A DNA stretch of 9,934 bases from Actinomycetota bacterium (GTDB taxonomy: Bacteria > Actinomycetota > Acidimicrobiia > Acidimicrobiales > Microtrichaceae), in the NCBI GenBank assembly GCA_005777415.1, contig SXMI01000245.1, positions 1-9,934 of the forward strand. The letters are read 5' to 3'. The notes beneath the pieces were generated by a model. It saw nothing but the letters and a program-made list of their open reading frames with translations. It made no database searches and was not told the origin of the DNA. Of the stretch, positions 5,589-9,934 are shown piece after piece. The number at the start of each line of letters is the position of its first letter. Within the stretch, counting starts at the first letter, position 1. A program made the translations under genes and the position numbers.

Positions 5589-7397
5589 ATGCAGGCCACC
5601 ACGGAACAGGAAGTCGACGGGAACCCGGAGCCACCGGCGGCAGATCACGATGCGGCGACCGTCGGAGCCGACGGGACCCCCGGGTCGGCGGGTCGGCGGG
5701 CGGCTGTCCGGGGGATGTTGATCGGCGGTCTCGCCGTGGCGGCCAGCGCCTGCCGGCCGAACGGGACCCCGACCCGCGGGGCGGCCAGAACGCTCCCCCC
5801 ACCGGCGGCGCCGGTCCCGCCGACGTCTCCGACACAGCCGACCACGACACTGGCCCCGACGACGACCACGCCGGTGGCGACGACCACGACCTCCACGACG
5901 ACATCCACGACGACGTCCACCACGTTGCCGCCGTCCACGACGGTGCCGCCGGTGAACCCGCCCGCCCCGCCGACCACGCTCACTGCGACCCACACCGCCC
6001 GCCGGCTCACCTTCGGGCCGACCCCCGAGGTCCTCACTCGGATCCAGCAGCTCGGGCCGGTCGGGTGGATCGACGAGCAGCTCGCCCTGCCCGCATCGGC
6101 CGACGCGGACCTCGACGCCCAGATCCGCACCTCGTTCCCCAGGACGTTCAACGATGCGGTCCAGAACTTCACACTCGGTGAGGCATGGGAGATCGCCTCG
6201 GAGCTGCCGGCCGCCACCACGGTCCGGGCCGTGTGCGCCCGCCGGCAGCTCTTCGAGCTGACCGTGGGGTTCCTGTGGGACCACTTCAGCGTGGACGTCC
6301 AGAACGACCGGGCCCAGGCGAGCTGCGGCGTGTACGACCAGATGCTCCGGGCCGGGGCGTTCGGGCGGTTCCGGGACCTGCTGCTCGAGGTCGCCCGGTC
6401 GGCCGCCATGATGAACTACCTCAACCAGGCGACGAGCCGGGCGGACGGCACGAACGTCCCGATCGAGAACTTCGCCCGGGAGCTCATGGAGCTGCACACC
6501 GTCGGTGTCGACGGCGGCTACGACGAGGACGACGTGAAGGCGGTGGCCTACCTGCTGAGCGGGTGGACCCGGCAGCTCGTCGACTGGCAGCCGATCGGCC
6601 CGTTCACGTTCAACCCGGCCGTCCACCGCCTCGGCCCGTTCCAGGATCCGACCCACTCCGTCCTGGGCTGGTCGCGGGGCTCACTCACCGGAGAAGCGGC
6701 GGGGGTCAGCTTCATCACCCACCTGGCCAGCCACCCGACGACCGCGCAGCGACTCGCCCACGAGCTCGCCATCCGCTTCATCGGCGACCACGTGCAACGC
6801 AACGATGCCGTGGTCACGACGGCGGCCCAGGCCTACCTGTCCGCCGACACGTCCATCCGGGCGCTCCTGCGGTCCCTGCTGACCTCCAACGAGTTCGCAG
6901 CCTCGGCCAACGGTCGCATCCGCCGGCCGATCGAGCTCTGGGCGTCCATGGTGCGCGCCACCGCCGGGACCGGATGGAACGGGGCCCAGATGCGCGAGTC
7001 CCGCTGGGGACTGGTCGGGGCCACCAGCAGTCTCAACCAGGTGCCCCACTGGTGGCCGGACCCCGACGGCTACCCGGACCGGGATGCCAACTGGGTGGGC
7101 GTCGGCGCCATGATCGGCCGCTGGAACATGGCCACCTGGGTGGTCCGTGGCATGACCGGTGTGTTCAGCATCAACTGGACGACGGTCCGGAACTGGACCA
7201 CAGGCACCACCATCGGCGAGTGGTTCGCTGCTGCCTGCCAACGGACCGGGGTGGTCGTCCCGACCGCCGCACGGGACCGGATGCTGGGTGAGCTCTACCG
7301 GACCGCGGCCTCACCGCTCACGCTGAACGGGAACCAGTGGGCCATGGAGAACCTGTTGATCCAGATCCTCCAGGCCCCCGACTACCAGACCCGCTGA
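5589..7397 (+). CDS. Exported DUF1800 family protein
   Basis: The 602-residue protein carries the DUF1800 domain from about residue 135 to the end. Family segments include ARRLTFGPTPE, the hallmark ARELMELHTVGVDGGY (about 296-311), HPTTAQRLAHELAIRF near 382-397, and WWPDPDGYPD near 488-497. The N terminus is exported: R36-R37, a hydrophobic stretch, then AASAC with Cys55 as a possible lipobox, so it may be a surface lipoprotein, perhaps Tat-routed. The ~35-residue acidic region before the arginines is unusually long. Residues ~57-125 form a Pro/Thr-rich linker holding the globular part away from the membrane. ATG 5589 is preceded by AAGGA. The DUF1501 gene follows 46 bases later, the usual partner. 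DUF1800 has no settled biochemical function; no enzyme activity is claimed. Confidence 0.9.
   Translation: MQATTEQEVDGNPEPPAADHDAATVGADGTPGSAGRRAAVRGMLIGGLAVAASACRPNGTPTRGAARTLPPPAAPVPPTSPTQPTTTLAPTTTTPVATTTTSTTTSTTTSTTLPPSTTVPPVNPPAPPTTLTATHTARRLTFGPTPEVLTRIQQLGPVGWIDEQLALPASADADLDAQIRTSFPRTFNDAVQNFTLGEAWEIASELPAATTVRAVCARRQLFELTVGFLWDHFSVDVQNDRAQASCGVYDQMLRAGAFGRFRDLLLEVARSAAMMNYLNQATSRADGTNVPIENFARELMELHTVGVDGGYDEDDVKAVAYLLSGWTRQLVDWQPIGPFTFNPAVHRLGPFQDPTHSVLGWSRGSLTGEAAGVSFITHLASHPTTAQRLAHELAIRFIGDHVQRNDAVVTTAAQAYLSADTSIRALLRSLLTSNEFAASANGRIRRPIELWASMVRATAGTGWNGAQMRESRWGLVGATSSLNQVPHWWPDPDGYPDRDANWVGVGAMIGRWNMATWVVRGMTGVFSINWTTVRNWTTGTTIGEWFAAACQRTGVVVPTAARDRMLGELYRTAASPLTLNGNQWAMENLLIQILQAPDYQTR
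5853..5945 (+). repeat. Thr-rich linker with 12-base tandem repeats
   Basis: Inside the DUF1800 gene, near-identical ACG/ACC/TCC codon runs encode a Thr/Ser-rich stretch. The clearest units are three 12-base copies at 5892-5903, 5904-5915 and 5916-5927, encoding STTT, STTT and STTL. They suggest repeat-slippage growth of a low-complexity spacer, possibly an O-glycosylation substrate. Length may vary between strains. Confidence 0.75.
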
Positions 7398-7443
7398 TCG
7401 ACCCTCCACCCGACCCACCGACCACACGAACCGAGGACCTGAC

Positions 7444-8712
7444 GTGGACACGAGCACCCGACCCACCACCGACGCCGGGCCGTCGCGACGGCACTTCCTC
7501 GTCGGGACGGCTGCGGCCGCAGGCACCACCGTGGTCCTGTCCCGGGCCGCATCGGTCGGCGCGGCCGCCCCCGTGACCGGGCGATCGCTCGTCGTCATCT
7601 TCCTCCGGGGCGGCGCCGACGGCCTCACGCTCCTGCCTCCGCTCGGGGATCCGAGCTACGCCGCCCGTCGAGGCGCGCTGCGTGTCCAGCCCGGAACGGC
7701 CCGGGCGCTCACCGGTCCGGCGGCCAACAACTACTTCGCACTCCACCCCCAGGCCCCCCGCCTGGCGTCGCTCTACCAGTCCGGCCGCATGGCGGTGGTC
7801 CCGGCCGCCGGACTGCCGGTCATCAACCGCAGCCACTTCGACGCCCAGCTGATGATGGAGGCCGGTTCGTTCGGTCTGGCCCACGGGAGCGGGTGGGCGG
7901 GCAGGTGGCTGCATGCGACCGAGCATCCCAACGACCACGTCCTGCGGTCGATCGGGTTCGGCGGGACGACCCCGGCGTCACTCCGAGGCCACGCGTCCAT
8001 GGTCGCCTACTCCCTCGCCGACCTGTCGCTGCTCGGCTGGGGCCCGAATCGCCAGCAGGTCCGCACCAACCAGGTGGAGCGGCTCACCCAGGGCGGTGTG
8101 CATCCGCTGCTGTCGCAGTGGACCGGACCCACACTCGACACCATCGACTCGCTCGCCACGCTGGGCAACACCGACCTGCCGGCCGGTTGGCCCGACACCC
8201 CCCTCGGTCGACGCCTGTGGCCGGTCGCCCGCCTGATCGAGGCGGGCTTCCCGGTCGAGTTCTCCCACGCCGAGCTCGACGGCTGGGACACTCACAGCAA
8301 CCAGGGATCTCCCGACCAGCCGACGGCCAACATGTCCTCGCTCGTCGCGCAGCTCGACGGTGCGATCGGGGCCTTCTTCGATCGGATCGGTCAGCGGATC
8401 GACCAGACCACCGTCGTGGTGATGAGCGAATTCGGTCGACGGGCCGAGGTGAACTCCTCCGCCGGGACCGACCACGGCACCGCGTTCCCCATGATGGTGC
8501 TCGGTGGCGGAGTCCGGCCCGGCGTGCTCGGCCCGTGGCCGGGGCTGGCGTCGAACCAGTTGATCGACGGCGACCTGCGTCTGTCGGTCGACTACCGGAC
8601 CGTGCTCTCCGAGGTGCTCTCCCGCCGACTCGGCGCGACGTCCACGCACCTGTCCACCGTGTTCCCGGGGTTCTCCAACTCACCGGCCGGCTGGCTCGGG
8701 GTGTGCCAGTAG
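7444..8712 (+). CDS. Tat-exported DUF1501 family protein
   Basis: The 422-residue protein begins with a clear twin-arginine signal, SRRHFLVG (14-21), then an Ala-rich hydrophobic stretch and a probable cleavage site near residues 40-42. The mature part is the DUF1501 domain: LRGGADGL (54-61), LDGWDTHSNQ (around 278-287), MSEFGRR (327-333) and GTDHG (341-345). DUF1501 is distantly related to the alkaline phosphatase/sulfatase superfamily, and the conserved Asp, His and Glu residues in these segments are candidate metal ligands; that role is inference. GTG 7444 has GAGG about 7 bases upstream. The gene follows the DUF1800 gene after 46 bases and is almost certainly co-transcribed; Tat export implies folding, perhaps with metal, before secretion. 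The activity is not established. The convergent SCO6745-like gene ends 18 bases downstream. Confidence 0.93.
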   Translation: MDTSTRPTTDAGPSRRHFLVGTAAAAGTTVVLSRAASVGAAAPVTGRSLVVIFLRGGADGLTLLPPLGDPSYAARRGALRVQPGTARALTGPAANNYFALHPQAPRLASLYQSGRMAVVPAAGLPVINRSHFDAQLMMEAGSFGLAHGSGWAGRWLHATEHPNDHVLRSIGFGGTTPASLRGHASMVAYSLADLSLLGWGPNRQQVRTNQVERLTQGGVHPLLSQWTGPTLDTIDSLATLGNTDLPAGWPDTPLGRRLWPVARLIEAGFPVEFSHAELDGWDTHSNQGSPDQPTANMSSLVAQLDGAIGAFFDRIGQRIDQTTVVVMSEFGRRAEVNSSAGTDHGTAFPMMVLGGGVRPGVLGPWPGLASNQLIDGDLRLSVDYRTVLSEVLSRRLGATSTHLSTVFPGFSNSPAGWLGVCQ

Positions 8713-8730
8713 ACCAACCGGAACGGCCGG

Positions 8731-9489
8731 TCAGCGCACCGCCGGGACGAGTGCGTCGCAGAGATCGGCGAACTCGGCCAACTCCTCGGACGTGAGGACC
8801 GACAGGTCGAGCGCGAACCTGACGTCGGTGGCCGTCTCGGCGGCCGACCAACGGTCACGGGTCGACTGATCGGGATCGGGGTGCGGCTCCGGCCACCCGA
8901 AGATCCCCGCCATGAACGGCGAGGCGATCATCACGGCGTCGAGCGGTTCCACCCCGGCGTCGCCCAGCGCGTCCCGGTGACGGGCGAAGCGCAGCTCGCG
9001 CAGCCCGTTGAGCCGGTGGAGCGCCAGGGCCGGCGGGGACGCCGGTTCGTCGAGGGACGACCATCCGGCGACCAACGCCGCATCGGACAGGTCGGCGGAA
9101 CCCAACACCTTCCCGGCCAGCTCGGCCAGACGGGCGTGGTCGAGCGCATCCGGGTCCAGGTGCGCGTCGGCCCAGCGCGCCGCCTGATCGGCGAAGCGCT
9201 GTGCGGCCGCGGCCCGGGGCTCGATCAACGAGGTCGCCTCCCAGGCCGCCGCCACCGCCGTCTCCGGGAACACGCCCAGCTCGCGCACCACGGTGTCGGG
9301 TTCCACGTCGCCGAGCACTCCGGCGCGACCGGCGAAGTAGAAGTCCATGCCGATGTAGCCGATCTCGGCCGCCGCCGCGTAGGTCGCCGCATCGAGCATG
9401 AAGTTCGACGGGACCCCGGCGATCGCCGGGACGGTGCTGTGTGCGACCCGGACGGCATCCGCCGCGGGGCCGGAGGTGGCGTCGTTCAT
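8731..9489 (-). CDS. SCO6745-like family protein (function unknown)
   Basis: The 252-residue cytoplasmic protein shows the pattern of the actinobacterial SCO6745 family, which some annotations link to a helix-turn-helix-like fold. YFAGRAGVLGDV (51-62) lies near the N terminus. An ALALHRLNGLRELRFARH segment (154-171) follows, and GWPEPHPD (198-205) plus a RDRWSAAE stretch lie near the end. No signal peptide, membrane segment or catalytic motif is seen. ATG 9489 was chosen as the first start after the upstream RNA methyltransferase stop (13-base gap); the ribosome binding site is weak, so translation may depend on the upstream gene. The frame stays open upstream but only as overlap with the methyltransferase. 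The family assignment is from remembered motifs and its role is unknown. Confidence 0.78.
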   Translation of the reverse strand: MNDATSGPAADAVRVAHSTVPAIAGVPSNFMLDAATYAAAAEIGYIGMDFYFAGRAGVLGDVEPDTVVRELGVFPETAVAAAWEATSLIEPRAAAAQRFADQAARWADAHLDPDALDHARLAELAGKVLGSADLSDAALVAGWSSLDEPASPPALALHRLNGLRELRFARHRDALGDAGVEPLDAVMIASPFMAGIFGWPEPHPDPDQSTRDRWSAAETATDVRFALDLSVLTSEELAEFADLCDALVPAVR

Positions 9490-9502
9490 GCGCGGCAGTC
9501 TG

Positions 9503-9934
9503 TCACGACCGGCGGCGAGCCACCTCGTAGCAGGCGATCGCCCCGGCGGAGGCGACGTTGAGCGAGGCCAGGTTGCCGTGCAGCGGGATCGCTGCCAGCA
9601 CGTCACACCGCTGGCGCACCAGCGTGGAGAGCCCCGGTCCCTCGGCGCCGACGACCAGGCAGACCGGTGCGTCGGCCACGGTCAGGTCGTGGATCGACGT
9701 GTCGCCCTCGGCGTCGAGGCCGACGACCCACACGCCGGCGTCCCGCATGGTGGTCACCGCTGTCGCCAGCCCGGCGACGAGACTCATCGACAGGTACTCG
9801 ACCGCTCCGGCGGCGGCCTTGGTCACCGTCGGCGTGACGTGCACCGCCCGGTGACGGGGCAGGACGACACCGGTGACGCCGGCGCACTCGGCGATCCGCA
9901 GCAGCGCACCCAGGTTGCCCGGGTCCGTCACCCC
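9503..9934 (-). CDS. rlmB: SpoU/TrmH-family RNA 2'-O-methyltransferase, RlmB-like, C-terminal part (cut by window edge)
   Basis: The gene enters from the right edge, and 143 residues plus the stop are visible. They cover the whole SPOUT knot region: motif 1 GVTDPGNLGALLRIAECAG, motif 2 VVGAEGPGLS, and motif 3 IPLHGNLASLNVASAGAI. These bind S-adenosylmethionine and carry the catalytic Arg (in LLRIA) and Asn (in SLNV) used for ribose 2'-O-methylation of rRNA or tRNA. The GVTDPxNLGA form is typical of RlmB, which methylates 23S rRNA at G2251, so the symbol is tentative; other family members modify tRNA. The GTG at 9931 is internal, not the start, because the frame continues to the edge in conserved sequence. 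The N-terminal substrate-binding domain is outside the window. The SCO6745-like gene follows 13 bases later on the same strand. Confidence 0.9.
   Translation of the reverse strand, partial: GVTDPGNLGALLRIAECAGVTGVVLPRHRAVHVTPTVTKAAAGAVEYLSMSLVAGLATAVTTMRDAGVWVVGLDAEGDTSIHDLTVADAPVCLVVGAEGPGLSTLVRQRCDVLAAIPLHGNLASLNVASAGAIACYEVARRRS

Noticed and set aside
5259..6656. Long minus-strand open frame of 465 codons opposite the SDR end and the DUF1800 gene
   Set aside because: It has low-complexity Arg/Gly composition, and the opposite strand has clear DUF1800 and SDR motifs.
8717..8731. Possible bidirectional terminator ACCGG-AACGG-CCGGT between the convergent DUF1501 and SCO6745-like genes
   Set aside because: The position fits, but the stem has only 5 pairs, there is no T-tract, and it overlaps the SCO6745-like stop codon.

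Overview
The window comes from a high-GC chromosome with dense, short-gapped genes, many GTG starts and 4-bp GTGA stop/start overlaps. Together with the protein families seen (an SCO6745-like protein, a Tat-secreted DUF1501/DUF1800 pair, a KshA-like Rieske oxygenase), this points to an actinobacterium, possibly of the Acidimicrobiia type. The lineage is inferred from style and was not tested. No RNA gene, mobile element, CRISPR array or broken gene was found. No gene-free stretch reaches 300 bases; the longest is 139 bases, at 5450-5588.

Left part (1-3174, all on the minus strand). Read in the direction of transcription, a TetR-family regulator (3174-2482) is followed by an acetoacetate-decarboxylase-fold protein (2485-1712), a PaaI-type hotdog thioesterase (1740-1246) and a Rieske non-haem iron oxygenase (1249-182). 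Every junction overlaps, so these look like one translationally coupled operon. The first 40 codons of a PlsC-type acyltransferase (120-1, cut by the window edge) follow 61 bases downstream.

Divergent part (3252-5449, plus strand). An amidohydrolase_2 (ACMSD-like) metal hydrolase is followed by a short-chain dehydrogenase, again joined by a GTGA overlap. The 77-base divergent intergenic region is an AT-rich island with nested dyads, including a 17-bp near-perfect palindrome, and is the likely operator of the TetR protein. The two arms are best read as one regulated catabolic cluster combining oxygenation, alcohol/ketone interconversion, a hydrolase or decarboxylase step, an AADC-fold step and CoA-thioester hydrolysis. 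Its substrate cannot be told from the sequence, though the Rieske family suggests a steroid-like or other alicyclic compound. No ferredoxin, ferredoxin reductase or CoA ligase lies in the window.

Right part. A DUF1800 protein with a lipobox-like signal and a Thr/Pro-rich linker (5589-7397) precedes a Tat-signal DUF1501 protein (7444-8712). They form the widespread but poorly understood exported DUF1800/DUF1501 pair. The DUF1800 leader contains a 10-bp perfect inverted repeat whose right arm covers the Shine-Dalgarno sequence. Convergent to these, on the minus strand, are the C-terminal part of a SpoU/TrmH-family RNA 2'-O-methyltransferase resembling RlmB (9934-9503, cut by the edge) and, 13 bases downstream, an SCO6745-like protein (9489-8731).
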